A stretch of 64,000 nucleotides of DNA from Volvox africanus (lineage: Eukaryota > Chlorophyta > Chlorophyceae > Chlamydomonadales > Volvocaceae). Under the pieces are notes generated by a model that was given only the letters and a program-made list of their open reading frames with translations, ran no database searches and was not told the DNA's origin. The position numbers and the translations under genes were made by a program. Shown here in pieces: positions 11,452 through 23,800 of the stretch. Numbering within the stretch: position 1 is the first letter of the stretch; each line of letters begins with the position of its first letter. The stretch covers positions 569,501 to 633,500 of the forward strand of contig BSDZ01000033.1 in NCBI GenBank assembly GCA_030268105.1. Reading direction: 5' to 3'.

Positions 11452-14400
11452 CTAGTCTTTCGACCCTATACCCAAGCCTAGAGTACTGAACTCACCTTTC
11501 GTCGGCGCAACAAATTGCCTGTAGCACCGCCCGGCCGCCAGGCTTGAGCATGCTGCCAATCACCTTGAAGTAAGGCTCCAGGTGATCGTGCCCAACTGCC
11601 TCTATCATCTCTACGCTCACAATAGCGTCAAAGGTTCCCTCCCCGAGCGTAGCAGGGGTATCACGGTAGTCGCAGAACAGCAGGGTGATGCGGTCCTGCA
11701 GTTGAACAAAAAAATTGTTACCGTCGCAAGAGACGTTATTACGATGCATGATGGCACGGGAAAGGTTAATCCTTACGCATAATCGCTTTGGAAATTGCAT
11801 CTAAGCCCACGGTCTGCTTCATAAGCGAGCCCTTCCAACACCGAGCAAATGAATACCTGCAAGCCGGCCGCGGCAACACGTTCTGTTGCTTCCGCCAGTT
11901 GCTCCTTGCTAATGGTAATCCCCGTCCACCAACATCCAGTGCTCTGTACGGCTCGAATGGCAAAGCCGCCCCAACCGCACCCAATCTCCAACACGTGGTC
12001 GTTAGGACCAAGCCGAGCCTTAGCGACTAGCGCGTCAATCTTGTTTAGCTGCGCACGGAGGAGGTTGTCCGTAGGCTTTAGGTACAGACCCGAACTATAG
12101 GTCAGCGTTTCATCCAGGAACAACTTATACATAGCATTTCCCACGTCGTAATGTTCCTCGATGTTCTTGCGGCTTCCTGTAGACACAGAAAAGCGCGAAA
12201 CCGAGAGAATGCACCGCCATACATTAACATTACTTGAGTACAATGCAACCCCAAAGACGACCTCAAAACGTCAGTAAACTACATGACAGGCACATATTGC
12301 CTACAGCGATGTAAATCCACCCAGCATTTCATGGAAAGGGATTTAGAAATCCCCTCTCATTTTCTGACCCACCCTGAACTGTGTTGGGCCGCTGTAAGTG
12401 CGACAGGTAAAGTAGGCGCTCGCCCAGCCAGTTCAGAAGGCCCAAGTGGCCGCGCTCCGTCTCCGCTTTCACTGCATTTGCCACCACGACCGCCATGAAA
12501 CCACCAAGACTGTCCGCCTCGAAGTCACCTGCACGACAACGGCAAGCCAGAATATTTATGTAAGCAAGTACGGCTAAGTCCTGTCTAACCTCAGGAAGGA
12601 AAGATGCCAATTTTACATTAACCCACAGCAGACTTTATTGCAATCTGCATGTCAGGATTTATGAAGGGCTGCAGCGATTACGTTGCTGGCGGTGTTCGTT
12701 ACGAAGCTTCCTGGTCTACTTTCAGTATCCTACGAAAGAGACGACCTTGATGTTTCCAATGCCAACCCTTTCAGGAAATTCACATTCCGGAATATGCCGA
12801 AAGCATGTCACAACAACAGGGCACAGCAATCCTTTAACCCACCTGCCATGTAGGCCTCGCCCATGCCCACATCATGCCTGAACACGATCTTGCGGAAAAA
12901 GTCCATGTCGTAAATGCGCAGCGTGCACCGCAGCTGTGGGCGACCGCGCCACTCCTCGCCTGCGTGAGAATACCGGGGCATTATGAAAAAGGAGGTTGAA
13001 CAGTCGACAAAGCTTGCATGGGGACGCCGGCGCCGAATACAAAGTCCATCAGGCTTCTATTACTTTGGCACTTTAATACATTCCAATTCGAATCAAATGT
13101 GCATTTTAGTCTCGGGCGAACATATCTTACCAGCGGACGTTGGAGCTTTTGAAGTGTCATCGTTGCCATACACAAGTTCCTGGCCGGTGGGTAGGATCAT
13201 GCGCATACTCCCCTGGGTGAACGCCGAACGAGCATATTTGTCGAAGAGGCCCATGTAAAGTTGCTGTAAAATCGATACCTTAGGGCTCGTCGCCCTACAA
13301 TGCAGGAAACAAGTGCCGAGGCTCAGGTGAGTGGGTTTCCGCCATGCCCAACGCCTGACCAGTCCGCAGGAGATTTAAGCATACGACAAAAGCTCTGGGC
13401 ACGATTACCATCATAGAGGGCGTCGCAGGGTTGACTATGGTTAGTCCATAGGGACGCACTGCAAATCCATGGTAAACCTGGCGTAAGCGCGTTTTCCAAA
13501 CAGAAGTTCCCACACCCTTTCATCTACGCCACTACAATTAGTAGCCCACCTGGGCACCCAGGGCAGGGTCCCCCCCATCGCTTCTACGACGCCAACAGCA
13601 GATCGAATACCATCCTCGTGGAAGCCATAGGCAGTCCATGCCCCAGCGAAATATGTGTTGCGATGCCCCTGAATAGATGGCAGCAGCGCCTGGGCCGCAA
13701 CTGAGGCTCCGCTGGGAGGGTGCAGCAAGCAGCAAGGTACTCGTCACTCAACAGCAATGAGACCAAGTCAACAATTTAACGAGTTCTCCAGCATCATGAA
13801 CTTTGTGCAGCCGGGTTATCCAGTCGTAAGTTCCATCATACCTATACCCGGTGACGTCATCGCGTCCTTGTACAGGCAACCCTTTTTCTTTCTGAAGAGC
13901 ATCGAAGGTAAACGGCATATGGAGCTAGTTGCAACGGTGCTGCAATACCTCATTTTCATCGCTACCCGCCTGACCGCACACCTGAAGACTGGATGGGCGA
14001 GTGAAAGGCGCCGAATCACGTGCTCCGCTGCTGGGGGCTCCGGCGGATTGAGTGTCACAAATACATTTGGAGCACTAGCAGGGAATTCCTGGAGCTTGTT
14101 AGCCCAGTAAGTGACGCACACTGCGTTACTGTTGGAGCCGGGGGCGCTGCTGCCTAGGAAGTTCCATGATGACCAAACCTTGCGGTTGCGTGGCATGAGT
14201 GCCGGATCTGTGGAGCAGAAATATCATTGGTCTTCATATGCCTGCCCGGATCGCCTCAATGCAGCTGCCCAAGTCCTCTGTTTATTTTGTCCAAAGCCGT
14301 ACTTACCAGTGTGCAAGTAAATATCATTGTCGTTGTACGGCACAGCAGCGAGTATGTCTCGCTCCTGCGGGTCCACGTCATCACCAAGCAATTGCAGCGT

Positions 14401-16417
14401 CACATCACTGTGCGTTGCGAAAACGACGGCGTCATACTGCTCCTTAACGCCTGCCGCAGTCTCTACAATTACACCGGCGTCCTCACGCACAACGCGTGAC
14501 ACAGGTGCCCTGGTCCGGACGTCGGGTAGCTCTGCGAAAAGTCGGTCAGCGATGAGTATGTATATACCCAAAACAGGTACATGGACATCATGAATGCCCC
14601 ACTTAGGTCTCTATCAATGACACGTTAGCACGACAACCTTGGCAAACAAAATAGATTACCTTCACATACGCGACGCACATATGCCTCGCTGCGGCCCCGT
14701 ACGACACGCCAGAGCGGCCGCTGGAAGATATCGAGCAGGTGGTGGTTTACCCAGAAGCGAACCAGCATGCATACCGGGAAAACGAGGACCTGCAATATGT
14801 GCATGAGATTAATGAGATTAATTCCTAGATGATTCTCATATGATGAAAGGTCCCATATATCTATATCTATATCTATATCTATATCTATATCTATATCTAT
14901 ATCTATATCTATATCTATATCTATATCTATATCTATATCTATATCTATCAATCTATATCTATCTATCTATATGATTGGTGTATATATGATGAAACGTCCC
15001 ATAGCACATATGTAATCAGGTTCGCATAGTAAGCGGTACTTATCATTGTAGGGACGCGTCAATTCTTTCCGTCTCATCTTCGCAGAATGGATATTGACAT
15101 CTGAATGCTGCACTTCCCCTACGCCGCCAATCCTTATTCCACAGGGGATGGGATCCCCTTGTGTCCTCCGATCCCGATTAGGAATGTGAAGACATTTTTA
15201 CGATGGTGGCTGCAGCCAAACTCCTTCCGGTCACTATATTAACGTAGATGGGGCAATCCTCTGGATTGATCAACTAGTGTTGCCACTACGGGCCACCGTG
15301 AACGAATGCCCGTCTAGGATTCCGCGTTGCAGTGCAGGTTACGATGGGGTGTCCGAGTGCGAAGGCATAAGCTGTTTCCGAATTGAAGATGAAGTGCAGA
15401 GGACAGGTACCGCCTTGCATACCATAAGCCATCAACACACCGTTTAATCTAGTGAAGCAGCGTGCTAGAGCGAAGCATTCTAAAAATTTATTATCCTGCC
15501 TGACATACCTGCGCGTTAGGGACACTCCAAACAGCTGCGCACATCGGCACAATGTAGTTGTTGACAAATGCTGTGCTGTAGTTATGCTTCTTAAGATACT
15601 GGCTCAGCGTCATTTCGCTGTAAATATGTGCCACGGATGGCTCCAGCACCTGGCAGGGAGCAGCAGGGCAACAAGACCGTTTCAAGCAAACAAAACCCAA
15701 CCTACTTATGCTGAACATAAACCAATCTGGTAAACACGAGGCAACCTCCTTTCGCTTTCAGAAAAAAATCCTCCCTCACTGCAAGGATAAAGATTCACAA
15801 TCGATCGGGAAACATTCACGTCTATGTCGATACCTTCGGTGCCTCCCGTCCAAAGCGAACCACGTCCTTAAGCATCGCCAGAAATGAAGGGTCACAAAGG
15901 TTTCGACGCTGTGCAAAAATGGTGTCCAAATTGTCGCTGCCCCATTCCAGCCTGCCGCCATCCATAGACAATGCGAAGCTCATATTTGACTCCATCGAGT
16001 CTACGCCAAGGCAATCCAGGAAGCCCACAAAATGCGGATATGTCGTAAGGTTAAACACCTGTCAATAAGCAGCAGAGATATGATGGTTTACAACTTTGGT
16101 TTAACGGCAACCAGACATCTTGGCGCCTAACCTGGAAACCCAAATCAACCGGATATGAAGATGTGTGATCGGTAAGCGTGTGTCCACCACAATGCTCCTC
16201 CTTCTCCATCAGAGTAACGCTAGCTCCATTTCTGTATGAATCAACAGAATCGTGCAACGGGTTTGCTGGGAGGAATTCCCATCCCCCAACAATGCACACC
16301 AATTAAACACCAAAACTTTATTGCATAAAAGACTCACCTGTGAAGTAACCATGCGGTACTCAGACCGCTGATGCCAGAGCCAATCACGCAAATTCTTTTC
16401 CCTTGCGGCCTTTCCAT
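8760..16417 (-). CDS. FAD amine-oxidase / cyclopropane fatty acid synthase / TLC-like membrane fusion
   Basis: Nineteen exons: 16417-16338, 16231-16132, 16058-15834, 15649-15509, 14789-14660, 14531-14307, 14207-13982, 13711-13550, 13294-13131, 12959-12843, 12528-12373, 12176-11857, 11695-11496, 10636-10397, 10282-10096, 10005-9860, 9768-9593, 9317-9114, 9046-8760. Every junction is GT-AG with matching phase; total 3486 nt, 1161 residues. Residues 1-430: FAD-dependent oxidase (VIGSGISGLS at 11-20, NHHLL, MPR..WSSWNFL, AYGFHEDG). About 440-855: cyclopropane-fatty-acyl-phospholipid synthase, an SAM-dependent methylase that adds a methylene to double bonds of phospholipid acyl chains; EEHYDVGN, LEIGCGWGG (about 638-646), SVEMIEAVG and FIREHIFPGG are seen. 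After a linker, 892-1161 has several hydrophobic segments resembling a TLC domain (SDIAHTLYS, LASEVYSVAFLL), without its usual His pair. The first two domains are fused in plants; the third is the oddity. Likely an ER or other membrane enzyme (inference). Confidence 0.85.
14855..14971. repeat. (ATATCT)n hexanucleotide microsatellite
   Basis: About 18 near-perfect copies of ATATCT lie in the intron between exons 4 and 5 of the lipid-synthase fusion gene. It produces an artificial Ile-Asp repeat frame on the minus strand that is not coding. Confidence 0.9.
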
Positions 16418-17015
16418 TCTAAATCATATAATATAATATAATGTTCAGTTAACAGCTTACAAAGACCAGATATGCGCGTAGGATCACACGCAGCCAGTTT
16501 AGCGCAGTTATAGGCTTGCCTCAACCAACAAGGATATTATCCACAGATAAGATACCTCACAAGCAATCATTGAAATAACACATTTATGATCAGATGATAA
16601 CATGGAGCAAGTTGCGGATGACGCCCTTGAATGGAACTAGCCGTACTTTCAGATGAGAAAGCATTGCTATGCATGTTTTGATCCAAAAGGCAAATAAACA
16701 AATAATCACGGTTATCACGCCGTGAAGCTTATTCCATTTGGACAAACTGTTACGGATGGGCAGGCACTGACAGCTGGCAACACATGACGTCTCCTTGGAC
16801 GTTTGCACTAAGCTCTTAATACATGATGCCCATGGATGGGCAGAGAACGAATTGCGTATGCGGACCAGAGTCTCACACGGAGCCATGGCGACAATCCTGT
16901 TACATTGCGGTTAATAGCTTACGGCGGAGAGGTCAGCGACTGCTATACACTTAGCAAGGCATAGACATTTGTGAGGGCATACAGGAGTGTTCATCATGCA
17001 TCTTGCCTTTCGCAG
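16418..17015. other. intergenic, putative divergent 5' region
   Basis: Upstream of the fusion gene start (minus) and of the ASH fragment (plus). It contains an ATAAT-rich run (16428-16441). No exon with family similarity was recognised. Confidence 0.35.
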
Positions 17016-17737
17016 CGGCCAACGGTGGCCTTTGGGATAGTCCCACCGGGTTCCATCAAGGATGCGGTACTGCAACTCCTAAGCGAAACGGACTGAGACC
17101 GTGTAAGTATGCTTACTGGGGGAATTTGGCCATTCATTCGCCTCTCTGAATGCGTGCCGCAGATGGTGTCAGATGAATTCCGTCGTTTTCACAGGTGTTG
17201 GTGCTTGAAAAGCTTCCATCTGGAATCTCATTAGTGGAGGAAAATGGCTTAGACCCGAGTTTGGGGGCGTTCAGCGTGCCACGCCGCAGTAGCGGGGTCC
17301 TGCGCGTGAGCTGGAGCCCAGACGGTGCGGCTGCCTTGAACGACAGCCTGCGCTGGAGAATGGCGGAAGGACTTCGGAAAGTGCGTTTGGAAGTCCGGCT
17401 GCAGGGCACAGTAGCTCCCGAGCTACCAGCTTCGGCTCGGAGCAATCGTGCTGCAGGCACAATAACAGCAAAGGCCGCTGATCTGCGGGTTCTAGGCTAA
17501 CAAACCTCACCATCCTCTGTCGCGTTTAAGGCGCCCCCTAAAACGCTATCGCTGGCCCGGCCTTCACTTGTGGCAGCGACGTCAGGGACAGTGCCGCTGT
17601 ACACCCCACGTGATAACTTGCAACGGCGGGCGGCGCCCATGGACCCCTTAGCGGTAAATGCGCCAGCTATGGTAACAAGTAAACCGTCCTCGACGCCGTC
17701 GTTGGCCAGTCCACGCATCAATACCAGTCAAAATCTC
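17016..17737 (+). pseudogene. ASH-domain (ASPM/SPD-2/Hydin-like) gene fragment with in-frame stops
   Basis: Two exons, 17016-17102 (acceptor cgcag, donor CGT|gtaagt) and 17195-17737 (acceptor cacag), join in phase 0. The translation has the beta-sandwich pattern of an ASH domain: VAFGIVPPGS near the start, then FSVPRRSSGVLRVSWSPDG and KVRLEVRLQG. ASH domains occur in centrosomal and ciliary/flagellar proteins such as ASPM, SPD-2 and Hydin. The frame is broken by TGA at 17094-17096 and TAA at 17498-17500, yet stays open on both sides of each, with a Ser/Pro/Thr-rich tail after the second. Each stop is one C-to-T change from a sense codon (CGA, CAA). Splice signals are intact, so this looks like a recently disabled gene, or sequence errors. 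A 42-nt intron removing the TAA (17489-17530) is possible but very short. No CH or IQ motifs were seen downstream. Confidence 0.45.
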
Positions 17738-20700
17738 TGAACGATCATTCTGCCATAACTCGGCCAATTGCATCACTCATCACGTTATACACTCTATAGC
17801 GTTCTTACTCCTATACTACAAGATGTTGCAAGTCCGCAACAACGCTCGACAGTAACCGCGACAGCGGCAGATCAATCCCGAGTGAGCCTCACGTGGGCCT
17901 AAGATAGCAATTCCTTCGCCTGGTTATGCACACAGGCCAGCTGCTGCACCGCAAAGGACACACAAACCACCAGCGGTTATTACTCATAGAGACGGAGATT
18001 TTAGCCCGAGCTCCGATGAGTGATGGCTGCTCCTTTCCGACGGGCCTCATGCTCTGGACAAACATAATGGAGGACCAATATGCTCGCAACCCGCTAGTCC
18101 GTGTTCAAGTGGGTTTCAGGATGCAGCTGATTGAGCCGCCCTCCGCATGCCGTCCAGGCAAGCGCATAAACGCTCTAAACTTCACGGCGACAATTGTTGG
18201 ACATGACAACGAATGAAGCCGTCATACACGCTGCTTGAAAGTGTTAAATATCCCCCCTTGATGGAATAACAAAAAGACGGGCCCATGCTGCCGGCCACAC
18301 AATAACATCCGTGTGCTGCCTTCAAAACGACTCAACGTCAAGGCGGGCCACTATGCACGGAGACAACAGTGCGTTAGCGAACAAGCATTTGGATTTGGTG
18401 CATCACTCGAGTACGCTATACCGGATGCATACATACATGCACAACCCACCCGGACGTGGCCGGGCGGACCGCACCGCAACTGGTGTTTATGAGGATCCAA
18501 GTAGAAGTGACCCATTTTTACGGAGCGGGTGGTCAAGGGGTAGTTGCACACCTGGGCAAGAAGGGGAGAGGGGATCAAGCACCTCGGGAGGCGGAAGAGA
18601 GCGTGAAGAGGGAGCCCCCAAGGATAAAGAAGAGGGCACGAAGGGGAGGGTAGGGGCCCCAACCCCATATTTTCTGATTTGCGTTCCTAGCCCCCAACGT
18701 GTTTCATATTGGACTTCCGGACTTCCGCGCCTTGCAGCGCAGCGTGCCCCAGTATCCTACGGTTCTCCCGTTGCCACCTGCCACCGTGCCCCCGCAGTGA
18801 AGACCGCTCCTTCCTCAGACAGCGCCGTGGCAGCTGCTTTGTTCGGCGGGTTGGCGGCCTTGCTGGCAGCACCCTTGCCCACCTCCTGCAACAACAAGCA
18901 ACAACAACAACAAAAACAGTGGGTGACAACAATTTATAGACGCGGCCGCAGCAACACTGGATGAACACAAGTCCGTGACGCGCCACGCGCCTTCATGGCC
19001 ATTCCGCCAGGAAGCCAGGGACATACAGCGCCGTACCGTATTGCAGCAGGAGGCAGGGGGCCCCGGGAAGAGTAGGCGCCGTACGTGTAGGGTTTGTAAG
19101 ATCCCACGTCAGGTTGAATAACTGCCCTTGTCGTAACACTTTCAGTACCTAACTTGAACATTTCTTAAACCAGCATCTCTTTTGCGTGGATGCCTTGGGC
19201 AACGAAAGGTTGGCCTTCCTAAAACAATGGCGGAAGCGTAGGTGCCGCTAGCATGCGAACAGTAGGATGAATTCCCATCCAGAGCGACTCGCAGCCACAA
19301 AATAGGCCGCACAGGCGCGCACCCAAACACACATGCACACGCACGCACGCACCTACAAGCCGGCGCCGCTGCTCCTCAGCCCGCTGCTGCTCCTCTGCGT
19401 CCTCCTCTTCCATTGCCAATGTATCATTATCAATCGCCGACCGACCGGTGCTCCTGGGTAATTCAGCAGGCTGCGAAAATCTTTTGAAGCGAGGTTGCAC
19501 AGCCGCGGTAATGGTGGCAGACCGAGGTGGCCGTGCGGGACTTGCAGAAGCTGCAGGGCGAGCCGCGGCCAGGACATCATGCGCGGCTGCGGCGGCGCTC
19601 TCTAGAGCCGTCATCCGGCGATGGCCGGCACGGACGCGGAGAGCCAGCACTGAGGTTTGCGCCACAGTAGAAGCTGCTGTAGAGCTACCGGCTGTATTTC
19701 ATGACGTGCCACTAAACTCGTTGATCGAGGTAGATGTTGGGGCATCGCTAGAGCTGCCTGCAGCAGCTGACCAGGTGTAACGATCTAAATGAACTGGTGA
19801 AGGACAGGAAGGCCCTCTCATACAGATTGCGGCTGGCGTAGAGATGGAGCCGCATACTCCCGGGATGACAAAAGGGTATCAGTGTTTTAACAACATCCAC
19901 AGAGTTCATAAATAATTTCCTGTATCCGACGTATAGTGGCTTGGCGTGTCTGGTAATGTGGTCCTTACAGTTCAGGTTGTCAAGCAGCAGTGACCTGCCA
20001 GTGCTTGCAGATCAACTGGTCACCGTGCTATGAAATCGTACGGATTTGCTCGTCCACGATTTTGTGTGATAAGGAATGGTGCAGCACAGCAAGTCCTGGC
20101 AACAAGCGAACGCGAAGGCTCGTCTCAGGACACTCTGTGAGACGCTTTTGAAAACAACAGTTCAAGGTGTGACTATCAAATTGTGGTTTATGTCGAAGCG
20201 AGGGTCCAAAAAAAGCGCCTTAGCTAGGGTTCCTGTAAACCAGGGATCACTCTGCTGTGAGCCCCTACTGTGAACCATGGGCCTATTCTGGTACTTTTCA
20301 GTCAGGGGCTTAGGTGCCGGGGCAGAATTTGCAGTAAGAATAGTGATGGGCGCGGTGCTGGAAACCAAGGTTAAGCAACCTAGAGACATACTGGCCAGAT
20401 GTAATACCTTATATCTTGAAAGCCTGTGATGGAGTGTTGGATGGCTGGGCAGATTGGAGCTGCCGTACAAGCACATATTGACGCGATATACGATCGAAAA
20501 CATATGTTTCCCCACTGAATGACCCTGGTGATGTTGTTCTTTGTGTACCTTCCTAAGCTTTGTTATCCCACAACAGTGTATATCTCCTAAGTGTGATTGT
20601 ATGTGACTCTTTGCGAAGCTGTCCGCATACAGTCATCCTTTGGCAACCGCTCTGCATTGCAACTATTATTGAGGGCTTAGGGGTTAGCACGACTTGGCGA

Positions 20701-20803
20701 AGAAGAAGACTTGGCTGACCTGACTGGCATTAGTTTTGTGAACCTCGGGACGACAAACAGTTAAGAGTTTTTGCCCAGGACAGTGACACCGACTTAGACA
20801 AAC
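17738..20803. other. region without recognised genes
   Basis: Contains open frames (plus 17926-18216 and 18311-18964; minus 19219-19665) that are low in complexity or lack family motifs. The minus frame at about 19356-19620 is Ala/Arg/Glu-rich, ends at a fair donor (GTAG|gtgcgt at 19355) and could be an exon of an unknown gene, but nothing around it supports a full model. A CAA/CAACAA-rich patch lies at 18890-18920 and a CA-rich microsatellite at 19320-19352. Confidence 0.3.
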
Positions 20804-23800
20804 ATGTTCTACTCGCACGACCTCCTTGGCAGGAAGTCTCCTCTGGGTGCTATTTGGTAAGAAATGCCTGGCAGAGTATTTACCGTTTGCGCAAGATAAA
20901 CTGCGCCAATCGCTCTCAGAGACGCCGCCGCGCTCCGCGGCTTTGCTCAAGAAGCCATAGAACTTATTTAGGCTTGCATATGGAACTGGGACCCGGGCAC
21001 ATGCAGGACGATGGCTCATGGCAAGAAGCTCAGCAAACTTAAAATCCTTGGCATAAATGTCTCCGATGTTTGGTGAGTTGCCCCAGTATACATGAGCTAT
21101 TCCTTATTGAATTAGGATGCCTTCATAATTAAGAATGTGCGAATTGATATGGTGAGACATGGACGATGGTACACAAGGAGCACTGACCCGTGGGTCAGCA
21201 CAACTGGGTCTTTGGTTCTCCTATACGCAGTATAGAGCGAGTAGGCGGGACTACGCTTCGCCATGGGTTAGGACTTACTACCGTTTCTTGCTGAACGTTT
21301 GCTGCCGGGTCGTTGTTTGCTGCCCGCAGCAAGCACATCATGCAACCAGATGTGCCTCACTCCCTGCGGCTCCAGGGCATTTTGATTGGTGAGACCATGC
21401 TTGGTTTATCGCAAAGGGCAAGATTTGTCTATGATGAAGACAGCTCGTAATTATGCAACTTGGCTGTGCCGTTGGGAACTCATAACGGACCCGCAGGTTC
21501 TACAATACAATTTTGATCTGTGCTCATGCTACACGGGCACTCATGATGAACGACGTTGAAAATGTTGAAGCCTGTCTAAGGTTTTTTGCGGGCTTGCCAT
21601 GATGCAGGAGGCGTGGTTATCGTGTTCAACCGACAACAGCTGTACCTGTTGGGTAGGTTAAGGGAAGGTCGTACATGTAAAAGATGTGGGGATGCTACGG
21701 GACTGGCCCAGATCGGTAAGAGATACCTTGTCATTCCGTATTACCGCCGTCCTGCCGACCTGCAGCATGCGACCCGCTCAGGGGGAGCGTAGTACGTCGT
21801 GACAACCTAGAGCTAAGTCTTCAAGGGGGACCTTCCATTTACAAAGGCAGGAAGAGTTGCCTGCCTGCCGTGCGTATATTGCCCCAGCTTTTTTCCGCTA
21901 GGAGTCTTATCGTACCACTCGGTATCTCTTTTTAAAATAGGATCTGCAGGATATGCTCCGGAAGGTGACCGCAGCCAAGGCGCCCGAGCTATCCGCAGCC
22001 GCGGTCGTCAAAACGGTCCTGCACCGGGGCCGAGACAAGACCAGGTACGTGCTGCTCGCCTTTACAGCAGGCGATCCGCCAGGCTGGCTAAAACCCTCAG
22101 CACACGGACGCCCATATCTCCATCTGGGTCGGCCTCAACACCCTGGACTGGAATTGATTGTGGGACCCCTAGCCGAAAAATAACAGTTCGACGCCTCTGG
22201 CCGGCTTGGGCAGTGGCCGTGAGGTTGCAAGTAGACGTGGAATCAGATAGTGGGCAGATCAAGGACGATGTGTATGCATTGTAATTTGCCATCCTTGACA
22301 CGCTGGCATTTGGGCCGCCTGGCATGGGTGTTTATGGCCCTTACCACAACGGCACCAGCACCGGCAGTGTGTTCATTGGTTCCGCAGGGTGGAAGCCATT
22401 ACTTTGGTGGAAGATACGGCCCCAGATATGATGATGATGTCATCTCACGTTCTGGGTCAGATCGAAGATCTGGACGATTTGGAGCTGCTTGAGCCGCTGG
22501 AGCGTCAGGAAGGGCGGGCTGACCCACATGAGCATTTTAAGGAAACCGAAGGGGACATCGCCCGCGCGGTGGGGCGGCGACACGATGGTCGCAGTGGCTG
22601 TAATCGATAACCATTAAATTATGTGTAAGATTTTAAGTATTTGATAACAACTTTATCCTTATCACAGCCTACTTGTCCCGGATGAACCTTCTAGGTGGGG
22701 CTCAATATGCTATGCGTCCGAGTCCGCTGTGCCTCGCGGGGTAAGGAAATTCCCATCCGCACCAGTGACAATCAAATAGAAATAATAAAAAATTATTATT
22801 ATATTGATAAATTTCGGCCAACTCTCAACTGCGCCTTGATCGTCGTTTCAGTTATTGTTTACACTTTCCAGTCAGAACCCAGCAAGTCCCTGTAACTCCT
22901 TCCTGCAAGACCTTAAACTCTTGATGTCCAATTAACAGCAAGTTGTTTCACTTTGGATCACTTCCTGACAATGACACATTCTGTTAGAAGCCACTTGTTG
23001 TTTTCAAGTCTGGGTTATTTGCGCCTAAGTGCCCTAGCTTCAGTATAATTGCAACTAATCGTATATGAATAAGCTGAAAAGGAAAGTTGGAAACCAAAAC
23101 ACTCTTTAGGCCGCAACTTGTTCTCATCGATTTTTGGTCAGCTACCACCGCAACGACCATAACCAACGCCACCAACACTACCAACGCCACCAACGCGATC
23201 ACCGCCATTACCGCCATCGCCACCGCCGCCACCACGGACACATACGCTACTACCGCTACCGCCGCAACTACCGCCACCAAGGAGACCGACGCCAAGATAG
23301 CCGACACCGCCTCCATCGACGCAGAACCGCCACGTTCGCCACCACAGCCATCGTCGCCACCACCGCTGTAAGTATTCTGGGGTATCTATGGGTTGTGTTC
23401 CAAGCATCGGAGCCCCCATGGACCACTTCATGCCACCCTCTCCGTTGCATGACGGTAATAATGTCTTCACGGCTACTGTTGGGGTCCACCGAATAGATGT
23501 AAATTGGACCGGATTTGCCTGGATCAGGAGATTGGTGGGAGATTAGTGGAGTCCGTGGCGATGATTTGCCCCATCTGGGTCGAGAATAGATAGACTAGAC
23601 TAGACCAGATAGACTAGACTTGATAGATTAGATAGACTAAATTGATAAAAAAGCAAATGGCTGGGGAGGCATCATGGAAACAGGGAAAGAAAGGGATGAA
23701 CTTGTTTGTAGGAAATGGATGAAACATGCGGCTGGAGTCAATAGCCGCAGGAGCGTCGTAAGGTTTGTTCCTTTGAATGGTGATGACACGAATGGTGCTT

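Noticed and set aside
14625..14951. Ile-Asp repeat open frame on the minus strand
   Set aside because: Translation of the (ATATCT)n microsatellite in an intron of the fusion gene; only its tail overlaps a real exon.
17498..17500. In-frame TAA as evidence for an alternative genetic code (TAA/TAG as Gln, as in some ulvophytes)
   Set aside because: The 1161-codon fusion gene, CTF8 and the kleisin exons use CAA/CAG for Gln and contain no internal TAA or TAG, so the standard code applies.
18311..18964. 217-codon open frame
   Set aside because: Low-complexity Gly/Arg/Ser and Gln-rich composition, no splice or family support.
23087..23496. Thr/Ala-rich and Arg/His-rich open frames as a gene or antifreeze-like protein
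   Set aside because: They come from an ACC/GCC-rich dispersed repeat inside a kleisin intron, open in several frames because of base composition.
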